NCBI GenBank assembly: GCA_024734495.1
Contig: JALMQS010000435.1
Location: forward strand, 1,329,651 to 1,393,650
Reading direction: 5' to 3'
Origin: Forficula auricularia
Taxonomy: Eukaryota > Arthropoda > Insecta > Dermaptera > Forficulidae
DNA: 64,000 nt
Shown: positions 34,021 to 46,334 of the stretch, piece after piece
Layout of the letters: every line of letters begins with the position of its first letter
How positions within the stretch are numbered: position 1 is the stretch's first letter
Translations under genes and position numbers: made by a program
Notes under the pieces: model-generated
What the model saw: the letters and a program-made list of their open reading frames with translations, nothing else
What the model was told of the DNA's origin: nothing
The model's database searches: none

Positions 34021-36015
34021 TCACTAGTCAGGTGAAAATTTATCAAAAAATAAGAGAATTTTATAAAATTCAAGTCTGAATTTTTGATTCAACACCCATG
34101 GCTCAATCGCTTATATACCCTGTGGTCCGATAGGGTTAAATATTTAAGGGAGAAAGTATTAAAAATTTTGATGAAAATGTAATTTAAATTATTCAAGGGT
34201 AGATATTTTAATAATTAAACTATAATCAAGATTCTATAGGGGTGTCAAACAAACCCAAAGACACATTCACTCACTAGTCATGTGAAAATTTATCAAAAAA
34301 TAAGAGAATTTTATAAAATTCAAGTCTGAATTTTTGATTCAACACCCATGGCTCAATCGCTTATATACCCTGTGGTCCGATAGGGTTAAATATTTAAGGG
34401 AGAAAGTATTAAAAATTTTGATGAAAATGTAATTTAAATTATTCAAGGGTAGATATTTTAATAATTAAAGTATAATCAAGATTCTATTGGGGTGTTAAAC
34501 AAACCCAAAGAGACATTCACTCACTAGTCAGGTGAAAATTTATCAAGAAATAAGAGAATTTTATAAAATTCAAGTCTGAATTTTTGATTCAACACCCATG
34601 GCTGAATCGCTTATATACCCTGTGGTCCGATAGGGTTAAATATTTAAGGGAGAAAGTATTAAAAATTTTGATGAAAATTTAATTTTAATTTTCAAGGGTA
34701 GATATTTTAATAATTAAAGTATAATCAAGATTCTATTGGGGTGGCAAACAAACCCAAAGCCACATTCACTCACTAGTCAGGTGAAAATTTATCAAAAAAT
34801 AAGAGAATTTTATAAAATTCAAGTCTGAATTTTTGATTCAACACCCATGGCTCAATCGCTTATATACCCTGTGGTCCGATAGGGTTAAATATTTAAGGGA
34901 GAAAGTATTAAAAATTTTGATGAAAATTTAATTTTAATTTTCAAGGGTAGATATTTTAATAATTAAAGTATAATCAAGATTCTATTGGGGTGGCAAACAA
35001 ACCTAAAGCCACATTCACTCACTAGTCAGTTGAAAATTTATCAAAAAATAAGAGAATTTTATAAAATTCAAGTCGGAATTTTTGATTCAACACCCATGGC
35101 TCAATCGCTTATATACCCTGTGGTCCGATAGGGTTAAATATTTAAGGGAGAAAGTATTGTAAATTTTTATAAAATGTGATTTAAATTATTCAAGGGTAGA
35201 TATTTTAATAATTAAACTATAATCAAGATTCTATAGGGGTGTCAAACAAACCCAAAGACACATTCACTCACTAGTCATGTGAAAATTTATCAAAAAATAA
35301 GAGAATTTTATAAAATTCAAGTCTGAATTTTTGATTCAACACCCATGGCTCAATCGCTTATATACCCTGTGGTCCGATAGGGTCAAATATTTAAGGGAGA
35401 AAGTATTAAAAATTTTGATGAAAATTTAATTTAAATTATTCAAGGGTAGATATTTTAATGATTAAAGTATAATCAAGATTCTATTGGGGTGTTAAACAAA
35501 CCCAAAGAGACATTCACTCACTAGTCAGGTGAAAATTTATCAAAAAATAAGAGAATTTTATAAAATTCAAGTCTGAATTTTTGATTCAACACCCATGGCT
35601 CAATCGCTTATATACCCTGTGGTCCGATAGGGTTAAATATTTAAGGGAGAAAGTATTAAAAATTTTGATGAAAATTTAATTTTAATTTTCAAGGGTAGAT
35701 ATTTTAATAATTAAAGTATAATCAAGATTCTATTGGGGTGGCAAACAAACCCAAAGACACATTCACTCACTAGTCAGGTGAAAATTTATCAAAAAATAAG
35801 AGAATTTTATAAAATTCAAGTCTGAATTTTTGATTCAACACCCATGGCTCAATCGCTTATATACCCTGTGGTCCGATAGGGTTAAATATTTAAGGGAAAA
35901 AGTATTGTAAATTTTTATAAAATGTGATTTAAATTATTCAAGGGTAGATATTTTAATAATTAAAGTATAATCAAGATTCTATTGGGGTGTCAAACAAACC
36001 CAAAGACACATTCAC
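34021..36015 (+). repeat. Higher-order repeat block 1 (8 monomers, 1,995 bp)
   Basis: The ordered variants include: CTATAGG unit; CATGTG unit; CAAGAAATAAG with GCTGAATCGC; AACCTAAAGCCAC; CAGTTG with AAGTCGG; CATGTG with GGTCAAAT; GTGGCAAAC with GACAC; and a GGGAAAAAG unit. The same series is repeated in the next 1,995 bp. Confidence 0.85.
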
Positions 36016-38010
36016 TCACTAGTCAGGTGAAAATTTATCAAAAAATAAGAGAATTTTATAAAATTCAAGTCTGAATTTTTGATTCAACACCCATGGCTCA
36101 ATCGCTTATATACCCTGTGGTCCGATAGGGTCAAATATTTAAGGGAGAAAGTATTAAAAATTTTGATGAAAATGTAATTTAAATTATTCAAGGGTAGATA
36201 TTTTAATAATTAAACTATAATCAAGATTCTATAGGGGTGTCAAACAAACCCAAAGACACATTCACTCACTAGTCATGTGAAAATTTATCAAAAAATAAGA
36301 GAATTTTATAAAATTCAAGTCTGAATTTTTGATTCAACACCCATGGCTCAATCGCTTATATACCCTGTGGTCCGATAGGGTTAAATATTTAAGGGAGAAA
36401 GTATTAAAAATTTTGATGAAAATGTAATTTAAATTATTCAAGGGTAGATATTTTAATAATTAAAGTATAATCAAGATTCTATTGGGGTGTCAAACAAACC
36501 CAAAGAGACATTCACTCACTAGTCAGGTGAAAATTTATCAAGAAATAAGAGAATTTTATAAAATTCAAGTCTGAATTTTTGATTCAACACCCATGGCTGA
36601 ATCGCTTATATACCCTGTGGTCCGATAGGGTTAAATATTTAAGGGAGAAAGTATTAAAAATTTTGATGAAAATTTAATTTTAATTTTCAAGGGTAGATAT
36701 TTTAATAATTAAAGTATAATCAAGATTCTATTGGGGTGGCAAACAAACCCAAAGCCACATTCACTCACTAGTCAGGTGAAAATTTATCAAAAAATAAGAG
36801 AATTTTATAAAATTCAAGTCTGAATTTTTGATTCAACACCCATGGCTCAATCGCTTATATACCCTGTGGTCCGATAGGGTTAAATATTTAAGGGAGAAAG
36901 TATTAAAAATTTTGATGATAATTTAATTTTAATTTTCAAGGGTAGATATTTTAATAATTAAAGTATAATCAAGATTCTATTGGGGTGGCAAACAAACCTA
37001 AAGCCACATTCACTCACTAGTCAGTTGAAAATTTATCAAAAAATAAGAGAATTTTATAAAATTCAAGTCGGAATTTTTGATTCAACACCCATGGCTCAAT
37101 CGCTTATATACCCTGTGGTCCGATAGGGTTAAATATTTAAGGGAGAAAGTATTGTAAATTTTTATAAAATGTGATTTAAATTATTCAAGGGTAGATATTT
37201 TAATAATTAAACTATAATCAAGATTCTATAGGGGTGTCAAACAAACCCAAAGACACATTCACTCACTAGTCATGTGAAAATTTATCAAAAAATAAGAGAA
37301 TTTTATAAAATTCAAGTCTGAATTTTTGATTCAACACCCATGGCTCAATCGCTTATATACCCTGTGGTCCGATAGGGTCAAATATTTAAGGGAGAAAGTA
37401 TTAAAAATTTTGATCAAAATTTAATTTAAATTATTCAAGGGTAGATATTTTAATGATTAAAGTATAATCAAGATTCTATTGGGGTGTTAAACAAACCCAA
37501 AGAGACATTCACTCACTAGTCAGGTGAAAATTTATCAAAAAATAAGAGAATTTTATAAAATTCAAGTCTGAATTTTTGATTCAACACCCATGGCTCAATC
37601 GCTTATATACCCTGTGGTCCGATAGGGTTAAATATTTAAGGGAGAAAGTATTAAAAATTTTGATGAAAATTTAATTTTAATTTTCAAGGGTAGATATTTT
37701 AATAATTAAAGTATAATCAAGATTCTATTGGGGTGGCAAACAAACCCAAAGACACATTCACTCACTAGTCAGGTGAAAATTTATCAAAAAATAAGAGAAT
37801 TTTATAAAATTCAAGTCTGAATTTTTGATTCAACACCCATGGCTCAATCGCTTATATACCCTGTGGTCCGATAGGGTTAAATATTTAAGGGAAAAAGTAT
37901 TGTAAATTTTTATAAAATGTGATTTAAATTATTCAAGGGTAGATATTTTAATAATTAAAGTATAATCAAGATTCTATTGGGGTGTCAAACAAACCCAAAG
38001 ACACATTCAC
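36016..38010 (+). repeat. Higher-order repeat block 2 (8 monomers, 1,995 bp)
   Basis: It has the same order of eight diagnostic monomer variants and exactly the same length as 34021-36015, with only a few single-base differences (for example GGTCAAAT in the first unit). Within blocks, CTATAGG units recur every fourth monomer, hinting at an older four-monomer period. Confidence 0.85.
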
Positions 38011-40254
38011 TCACTAGTCAGGTGAAAATTTATCAAAAAATAAGAGAATTTTATAAAATTCAAGTCTGAATTTTTGATTCAACACCCATGGCTCAATCGC
38101 TTATATACCCTGTGGTCCGATAGGGTTAAATATTTAAGGGAGAAAGTATTGTAAATTTTTATTAAAATGTAATTTAAATTATTCAAGGGTAGATATTTTA
38201 ATAATTAAAGTATAATCAAGATTCTATTGGGGTGTCAAACAAACCCAAAGACACATTCACTCACTAGTCAGGTGAAAATTTATCAAAAAATAAGAGAATT
38301 TTATAAAATTCAAGTCTGAATTTTTGATTCAACACCCATGGCTCAATCGCTTATATACCCTGTGGTCCGATAGGGTTAAATATTTAAGGGAAAAAGTATT
38401 GTAAATTTTTATAAAATGTGATTTAAATTATTCAAGGGTAGATATTTTAATAATTAAAGTATAATCAAGATTCTATTGGGGTGTCAAACAAACCCAAAGA
38501 CACATTCACTCACTAGTCAGGTGAAAATTTATCAAAAAATAAGAGAATTTTATAAAATTCAAGTCTGAATTTTTGATTCAACACCCATGGCTCAATCGCT
38601 TATATACCCTGTGGTCCGATAGGGTTAAATATTTAAGGGAAAAAGTATTGTAAATTTTTATAAAATGTGATTTAAATTATTCAAGGGTAGATATTTTAAT
38701 AATTAAACTATAATCAAGATTCTATAGGGGTGTCAAACAAACCCAAAGACACATTCACTCACTAGTCAGGTGAAAATTTATCAAAAAATAAGAGAATTTT
38801 ATAAAATTCAAGTCTGAATTTTTGATTCAACACCCATGGCTCAATCGCTTATATACCCTGTGGTCCGATAGGGTTAAATATTTAAGGGAGAAAGTATTAA
38901 AAATTTTTATTAAAATGTAATTTAAATTATTCAAGGGTAGATATTTTAATGATTAAAGTATAATCAAGATTCTATTGGGGTGTTAAACAAACCCAAAGAG
39001 ACATTCACTCACTAGTCAGGTGAAAATTTATCAAAAAATAAGAGAATTTTATAAAATTCAAGTCTGAATTTTTGATTCAACACCCATGGCTCAATCGCTT
39101 ATATACCCTGTGGTCCGATAGGGTTAAATATTTAAGGGAAAAAGTATTGTAAATTTTTATAAAATGTGATTTAAATTATTCAAGGGTAGATATTTTAATA
39201 ATTAAAGTATAATCAAGATTCTATTGGGGTGTCAAACAAACCCAAAGACACATTCACTCACTAGTCAGGTGAAAATTTATCAAAAAATAAGAGAATTTTA
39301 TAAAATTCAAGTCTGAATTTTTGATTCAACACCCATGGCTCAATCGCTTATATACCCTGTGGTCCGATAGGGTTAAATATTTAAGGGAGAAAGTATTGTA
39401 AATTTTTATTAAAATGTAATTTAAATTATTCAAGGGTAGATATTTTAATAATTAAAGTATAATCAAGATTCTATTGGGGTGTCAAACAAACCCAAAGACA
39501 CATTCACTCACTAGTCAGGTGAAAATTTATCAAAAAATAAGAGAATTTTATAAAATTCAAGTCTGAATTTTTGATTCAACACCCATGGCTCAATCGCTTA
39601 TATACCCTGTGGTCCGATAGGGTTAAATATTTAAGGGAGAAAGTATTAAAAATTTTGATGAAAATTTAATTTAAATTATTCAAGGGTAGATATTTTAATA
39701 ATTAAACTATAATCAAGATTCTATAGGGGTGTCAAACAAACCCAAAGACACATTCACTCACTAGTCATGTGAAAATTTATCAAAAAATAAGAGAATTTTA
39801 TAAAATTCAAGTCTGAATTTTTGATTCAACACCCATGGCTCAATCGCTTATATACCCTGTGGTCCGATAGGGTTAAATATTTAAGGGAGAAAGTATTAAA
39901 AATTTTTATTAAAATGTAATTTAAATTATTCAAGGGTAGATATTTTAATGATTAAAGTATAATCAAGATTCTATTGGGGTGTTAAACAAACCCAAAGAGA
40001 CATTCACTCACTAGTCAGGTGAAAATTTATCAAAAAATAAGAGAATTTTATAAAATTCAAGTCTGAATTTTTGATTCAACACCCATGGCTCAATCGCTTA
40101 TATACCCTGTGGTCCGATAGGGTTAAATATTTAAGGGAGAAAGTATTGTAAATTTTTATTAAAATGTAATTTAAATTATTCAAGGGTAGATATTTTAATA
40201 ATTAAAGTATAATCAAGATTCTATTGGGGTGTCAAACAAACCCAAAGACACATT

Positions 40255-41345
40255 CGATTCCTCCATGTCTTCAGCAATGGTTACCAATAAAAACCGAAAC
40301 GTCAAAAATCCAATATAGAATGGTTATTCCTGAAGTACTAGTTGAGAATCAATCGCTATTTTTGGTTTAAAGTCGATTTCTCTATGTCTTCAGCAATGGT
40401 TACCAATAAAAACCGAAACGTCAAAAATCCAACATAGAATGATGGTTATTCCTCAAGTATTAGATGAGAATCAATCGCTATTTTTGGTTTAAAGTCGATT
40501 CCTCCATGTCTTCAGCAATGGTTACCAATAAAAACCGAAACGTCAAAAATCCAATATAGAATGATGGTTATTCCTCAAGTATTAGATGAGAATCAATCGC
40601 TATTTTTGGTTTAAAGTCGATTCCTCCATGTCTTCAGCAATGGTTACCAATAAAAACCGAAACGTCAAAAATCCAATATATAGAATGGTTATTCCTGAAG
40701 TACTAGTTGAGAATCAATCGCTATTTTTGGTTTAAAGTCGATTTCTCTATGTCTTCAGCAATGGTTACCAATAAAAACCGAAACGTCAAAAATCCAATAT
40801 AGAATGATGGTTATTCCTCAAGTATTAGATGAGAATCAATCGCTATTTTTGGTTTAAAGTCGATTCCTCCATGTCTTCAGCAATGGTTACCAATAAAAAC
40901 CGAAACGTCAAAAATCCAATATATAGAATGGTTATTCCTGAAGTACTAGTTGAGAATCAATCGCTATTTTTGGTTTAAAGTCGATTTCTCTATGTCTTCA
41001 GCAATGGTTACCAATAAAAACCGAAACGTCAAAAATCCAATATAGAATGGTTATTCCTGAAGTACTAGTTGAGAATCAATCGCTATTTTTGGTTTAAAGT
41101 CGATTCCTCCATGTTCTCAGCAATGGTTACCAATAAAAACCGAAACGTCAAAAATCCAATATAGAATGGTTATTCCTGAAGTACTAGTTGAGAATCAATC
41201 GCTATTTTTGGTTTAAAGTCGATTTCTCCATGTCTTCAGCAATGGTTACCAATAAAAACCGAAACGTCAAAAATCCAATATATAGAATGGTTATTCCTGA
41301 AGTACTAGTTGAGAATCAATCGCTATTTTTGGTTTAAAGTCGATT
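40255..41345 (-). repeat. 119-bp satellite array, right block in D2
   Basis: About nine units of roughly 120 bp occur in two sub-types: one with CTGAAGTACTAGTTGAG, one with CTCAAGTATTAGATGAG and an extra ATG before GTTATTCC. The sub-types are interspersed, and several units are nearly identical, so this block was amplified recently. Confidence 0.92.
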
Positions 41346-42083
41346 TCTCTGTCTTAAGCAAAGGTAACGGATAAGAAAACAACGCAGTTGCTATGGTTAC
41401 TTATAAAATTTCCTCCCAAATTTTTACCATTTCACAGCGAGAAGCCTAACCATTCTTACTTAAGTTAGGTTAAATGAGCTATATTAAAACGAACAAATGA
41501 ATAAATTTTAAAGAATTTAAAACAAAAATTAAAAAAAGTACTATTTTACTCTAAAGTACTTTAAAATATGATTTTACTAAAAACTTTATTTAACCTTTTT
41601 TGTGGTCCCCAAGGTACTTAATTAGGATATTAAATTTCATCAAAATTGGTTAAGTCATTTTCAAGATATTTAGAAAAAACTAAAAAAGTACTGAAATAAA
41701 GTACTAATGTTTGTGGACCGATATGTACCAAAAACTAATCAACGCTTCATTTTGTTAAAATAATAGTAGGTTTTCAATTTCAATTCAATCAGTGTAACGG
41801 TGTGGAAAAAATCGTGGACGAAAAAAACGATAACATACATCCATCCATCCATCCATCCGCACGCACTTCCAAAAAAAATGGCACTTTTTGGCCTCTCGAC
41901 GAGATTCCAGGTAATTTTTGGCAAAACCGTCACGTGCTAAAATTCAATCTCATTGAATACTTCAATTTGTGACCTTAATTGAGTCCATGGGTTCCGTAGT
42001 CTTTACCTGAGGACCCTTTGAATTCGCGCTTGCCGCGAGACCCATTACAATACTTTCTCCCATGCTTCGCATTGGATAAAGTA

Positions 42084-43630
42084 AAAATCACCTATTCATA
42101 AAAATCTTTTTCTTTAAACACAAAGTGGGTGATTTAAAAAAAAAAAAATTTTGCCATTGTGTAAATAGACTCGGGTTAATTAAGAGCTTGTAGGCCTCTG
42201 GACTATAGCTACTGTTTGTAAGGCCGTCCCCAGTAATATTTTCAAAAGAAAAAAAAAATATTTATACAAGGTCAAGCGTCATTTAAAATTTAAACATTTG
42301 CTTTGCCCTCTTATAAAGAAATAATTTTTTCTATACTTTGATTGAGTTTTCACTTAACCTCTGGAGGCCCTCCAACTGGCGGAGGCCCTTGGGCTGAAGT
42401 CCACAAAGCCCATAATACCTTCTGCCTCGTTCTATTCACTAAATATCGAATACAATTAGAAAGAAATTTTAATTTTATTCTTTTTTCCAGATTCTTTTTG
42501 GCAAGCGTCTTAAACCTGTCACAAGGTATTAGAAAAACAAAAGAATAGAAAAACAAGGAATTAATTATCAAGTCTTGCATCAGTCATTTATATATCATGT
42601 GGAAATGTTCTTCACGTTCACTCGATGGTAATCAAAGCGTATTTTTACAATTAGGGGATCTTTTAACGTTCCACTACAATTGTCTTTAGATCTATTAAAA
42701 ACGTTAAATAATAATTTTATTCTTTAGTATATTTATAAGAATTAAATTAAGTCTTATTATTATTATTAACCCGGCGTGTATTACTTCTAATTTATAAAAG
42801 GGATATAATAGATTAATAATACTAGCTCTTTTTCACAAATCACTCTTTAGGTATTTCAATATGATGATTTCAAATAAGGGAGAAACCAATGTGAAAGTCC
42901 TGTGGTGGCCACACCAGTAGATTGTTTTATATATCTACATCTACATATATAATTTTTGTATCGTATATTTTTTTCCATTTTTTATTTTTTTATTTTTTGG
43001 AATTTACTCTAAAATTGTATCTTAAAGGGGTTAGATAGCCTTACAGATACAGTAATTTTATTAAATAAATTAGAAATTTGTTTATATAGAATCAGTTTCT
43101 TGGAAACGGCTAACGGTTTCGATTTTTTGGGTCTAAAAATATGGATCTGTCAGGGTTTAATTTTTTTTTTTTTTTTTTTAATTTAAAGTAATTATTCACA
43201 GATCGGTGGGTCAATAAAAATGTATTTTTAATAAATAATTTTTCTTTCTAATTTTAGAACCCACTAATAGTTCATTATAAATATTAAACTCTGAAACCCC
43301 TCAAATTCGAACCCCAGAAATCCGAACGCAAAAAAGAGAAAGTCATAAAACATGTATGTATATATTCTACACTATAACCTTATTTTACATAATTATTTGA
43401 AAAATTAACAAAGAAGTACAGTTAGCATACCTAACAAAGTGTAAATGTGTCTACATACTTATGTCATCCAGGATTGAAAAACGGTAAAAGTTGGTTATAG
43501 AAATTCTTTAGGTTATTCACTTTGCAAAAACAATGAAATAATAATAGAAACACACAAAATATCACTTATTCTTTTATTTGATATTAGTTATCTTCAATTC
43601 TCTAAGCTGCTTTCGGCAAGATCAAATAAA
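42084..43630. other. Unassigned DNA
   Basis: AT-rich with a small GC-richer patch at 42356-42410 (GGAGGCCCTCCAACTGGCGG) that may be a decayed transposon end. Near 43590-43615 it has CTAAGCTGCTTTCGGCAAG, a variant of the foldback tail seen at 8338 and 21410. No gene was recognised. Confidence 0.4.
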
Positions 43631-44143
43631 GAGGTTAAAAGAAGAATAAATTAAGGATGGAATAAATTCTGGTCACTAAAATTTATATTAAAAAACAAAA
43701 ATATAGACTTAAGATCAAAAATAAATATCTTTAAATCCTGCGTGACTCCAGTTCTGACTTATGGTTCTCAAACCTGGTCCATTACTAAAAATTTATACAA
43801 CAAACTAGAGACTTCACAAAGAGCAATGCTAAGAAGCATTTTAGAAATTAAAAAACAGGACAGAGTAAGAAATGAAACTATTTATTATAAAACAAAAATA
43901 AAAAATATAGTGTCTACTATAAAAACTCTCAAGTGGAAATCGGTAGGTCATGTATATAAGCAGGAAGACGGAAGATGGACTAAAAAAGTGACAGAATGGT
44001 GTCCCATAGACAAGAAAAGAAGGAAAGGAAGACGTTTTGCAAGATGGAGTGATGACATCAAGAATTTTGCAGGGAACGAGTGGAGTAGAATAACAAGAGA
44101 CAGAAACCTATGGAAAGAAATTGGAGAGGCCTATGCCCAATAA
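43631..44143 (+). pseudogene. LINE reverse transcriptase C-terminal end
   Basis: The frame reads EVKRRIN, a stop, then GWNKFWSLKF and PVLTYGSQTWSIT. After that come QRAMLRSILEIKKQDRVRNE, LKWKSVGHVYKQEDGRW, RRFARWSDDIKNFAG and WKEIGEAYAQ with a stop at 44143. This YG-Q-W, QR-M-R, R-RN, LKW--GH, GR---RW-DD order is the C-terminal end of RTE/Jockey-like non-LTR reverse transcriptases; it has no host function. It is 5'-truncated and carries at least one in-frame stop. A 3' tail with (TAA)n follows (to about 44245), the normal 3' end of such elements. It abuts Helentron-like fragment E, so it probably inserted there. Confidence 0.88.
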
Positions 44144-44245
44144 TGGGCTCAACAATATTATAAAAATGTTTGTAAAAAATATGTTATAAATACACTGTAT
44201 CAATCAATTTATTGTAAATATTATTATTTGTTAATAATAATAATA

Positions 44246-44611
44246 ATATGTACCAAAAACTAATCAGCGCCTCATTTTGTTAAACTAATGGTTGGTTTTC
44301 AATTTCATTTCAATCGGTGCAACGGTGTGGAAAAAATCGTGGGCCAAAAAAATGATAACATCCATCCATCCATCCATCCATCCATCCGCACGCACTAAAT
44401 GAAAAAATGGCACTTTTTGGCCTCTCGACGAGACCCCAGGTAATTTTTGGCAAAACCGTCACGTGCTAAAATTCAACCTAATTGAATACTACAATTTGTG
44501 ACCTTAATTGAGTCCATGGGTTCCGTAGTCTTTACCTGAGGACCCTATGAAGTCGCGCTTGCCGCCAGACCGATTACAATACTTTACCTATGCTTCGCAT
44601 TGGATAAAGTA
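44246..44611 (+). mobile_element. Helentron-like element, 3' fragment (copy E)
   Basis: It starts at ATATGTACCAAAAACTAATC, right after the LINE (TAA)n tail, with (CATC)n near 44360-44386 and a complete 3' end with hairpin ATGCTTCGCAT and TTGGATAAAGTA. The part upstream in other copies is missing here. Confidence 0.88.
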
Positions 44612-45899
44612 AAAAATATTATAATATAAGTGTTTTCAAGTTGCCGATAGAAATAGATTTAAATTTTCTTAGAAAATCATGAGAGTGTCCATCTAATTTC
44701 TTAATTCCTTTAGCCTAAAAAAAGTATCGTTATAGTCCAATTTGGGTCTTTCTAGAATAACAGAAACTAACAATTACAAATTTATATTCGACTTAAACTT
44801 GTCTAGACTTGTCTTTTTGATCTTTGTACTTACTTCCATGTTAATACGTGTAGTTAATAGGAGAAAGATTCCTCTATCCTTGGCCTTTTCACAAAATTCT
44901 CAATTTTTTTTCTTTTATCGCATTCTAATTAAGGAGGTCCTTTCAATCCAGTTGAGTCAAAAGAAGTGTAGTATCTAATATTTAATAAATAAGTTAAAAT
45001 ACAAATGAAAAATAATAGAATTAAAAAATAAATAGTATGAAAGCCGTAAATGTTTGAAATAAAAACAATTATAAAAAAAATAATTAAATACAAAAGTTAG
45101 TTTGATTTATTCAAATCAGCTGATAATAACTCTTGTATGATTTGGCAATGCGTTGTATTAATACTGTTTATGTTTACATCCAAACATAGCATTTATGTGA
45201 TTTTTTAAAGTAAATTTCTCAGTAAATTCCTCGGTCAATTATATATTTTATTGCCAAAAAAACCTGCATGTTTCAAAAAGCTAATTTTTTACTTTTTTTT
45301 TTAACTTTATATAATCAACTAATAGTAGTATAATTCAAGAGAAAGTGTCAAGATCTTAATTTTCCATAAGACTGAGAAAATGCTTATATTTAAAAAAATT
45401 CTTGCTCGCTAATGTGTGATTCATACTTCACCAAAGCATAAATAGAGAGTTAAACTATTATAAAAAATTAAGTTATAGTTACAATCTAATATGTTTTATT
45501 TAACAATGGCAGCGTAAAAATGACCTCCTTAAGTAATCAAATTGAACAGTTACAGCTAGATAAAATACTGCTATATCTTAGTTATAGACTCCAAAATTAT
45601 AATAGCTAAAAATCTGTAAAAATTCTTAAAGATAGCTACTATTATAAGGATAAAATCTACAGAGTCTCAAATTTTTTGAACCATTACTACGGCCGAAATA
45701 AAAAAATGATCGTTCAATGCCAAAAACTCCATGTTATTTAGATTGGAAACTTGCATCGCTGTGGGGGACAGGTTGAAATTGAAATAGAGACTTGAAAATT
45801 GGGGGATATTTTTTTTTATTTATTTCCAACATATGAGCCTCTGTCAGCGTAAAAATTCGAAAATACCCAAAATAAGGACCACCCTAGTGTCATCTATTA
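44612..45899. other. Unassigned AT-rich DNA
   Basis: No domain, splice-framed exon or shared repeat was identified. Confidence 0.5.
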
Positions 45900-45945
45900 T
45901 AGGAGTTCCCAAACTTTTACGAGTCGCGGCGTTTGGGAACCTCTG
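45900..45945. mobile_element. 46-bp hAT remnant with perfect 8-bp duplication
   Basis: TAGGAGTTCCCAAAC and inverse CAGAGGTTCCCAAAC are separated by only 16 bp, flanked by ATCTATTA on both sides (45892-45899 and 45946-45953). The ends match the hAT element at 62005-63129. Internal deletion has reduced the element almost to its terminal repeats. Confidence 0.88.
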
Positions 45946-46109
45946 ATCTATTAGCTCTGATGGAATGGATTATACACTCAACCACCTTTATTTAAACTAT
46001 ATGGCATGGCTATGTGTTTAAATTTAGAATCACTAGATTGCGAAATTTTACATATGAAGATATAAATATTTAAATATTTATTTAATTTTAATATTTTAAT
46101 ATTTACCTA

Positions 46110-46195
46110 TATCAGAGGGGTTTGCACCTCACAGGGTACCCAAATGGCCCCTGATTGCTGTTACTGGCACTTGGGTTCGATTTCTGGGGGGGTGA
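46110..46195 (+). other. tRNA-like fragment (possible SINE)
   Basis: ACTTGGGTTCGATTTC near 46171-46186 is B-box-like, preceded by a GC-richer 50 bp (GGTACCCAAATGGCCCC). There is no complete cloverleaf. Confidence 0.25.
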
Positions 46196-46267
46196 AGAAC
46201 AACCATTCTGACATATAATTAAAACTAATCCTTATGAAAGAATGTCGGATATGAGGAAATCTCTCGA

Positions 46268-46334
46268 TAACAGAGATAGTAGAGAGCAGTGCGTGCTCTA
46301 CATAGGGATCGTGGGTTTGAATCCCGCTCTGTTA
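46268..46334 (+). other. tRNA-like structure lacking a D arm
   Basis: TAACAGA and TCTGTTA can pair as a perfect 7-bp acceptor stem. AGAGC-AGTGCGT-GCTCT forms a 5-bp anticodon-type stem with a 7-nt loop. GTGGG-TTTGAAT-CCCGC forms the T arm, with a B-box-like GGTTTGAATCC at 46314-46324. No D arm can be drawn and position 33 is not T, so a functional tRNA is unlikely. It is probably a tRNA-derived repeat or pseudogene. Confidence 0.4.

Larger units (their letters stand above)
33270..40254 (+). repeat. 250-bp satellite array, about 28 monomers
   Basis: TCACTAGTCA recurs at 33271, 33521, 33771, 34021, 34271, 34521, 34770, 35019 and so on to 40008, with spacings of 249-250 bp. Monomers differ by a limited set of linked changes (GTCATGTG or GTCAGGTG; CTATAGG or CTATTGG; GTGGCAAAC, GTGTCAAAC or GTTAAAC). 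Each unit has the hairpin-capable CCCTGTGGTCCGATAGGG. No reading frame is conserved. The last unit breaks at CACATTC and continues directly into the 119-bp satellite at GATTCC. Confidence 0.97.
32040..42083 (+). mobile_element. Helentron-like element D2 carrying two satellite families
   Basis: It begins at the palindromic turn-around word CTCAAACTTGAGTTGTTTACC and has only the reverse arm of the 119-bp satellite (32085-33169). A 100-N gap and the 250-bp satellite array (33270-40254) follow, then 119-bp units again (40255-41345). The unbroken 3' block ends with hairpin ATGCTTCGCAT and TTGGATAAAGTA at 42083. The 5' terminus and forward arm are absent. Whether both satellites were amplified within one element, or the 250-bp array was placed there by the assembler, depends on the gap. 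The right junction is seen directly. Confidence 0.7.

Noticed and set aside
33270..40254. Ribozyme inside the 250-bp satellite
   Set aside because: I looked for CUGANGA and GAAA boxes in the right order and found none. Only a simple CCCT/AGGG hairpin is present.
33270..40254. CRISPR array
   Set aside because: The repeats are 250 bp, contiguous, without spacers, in an animal-type genome.
40255..41345. Hammerhead in the 119-bp satellite
   Set aside because: CTGAAGA and CGAAACG words occur, but on opposite strands, so the catalytic order cannot form.
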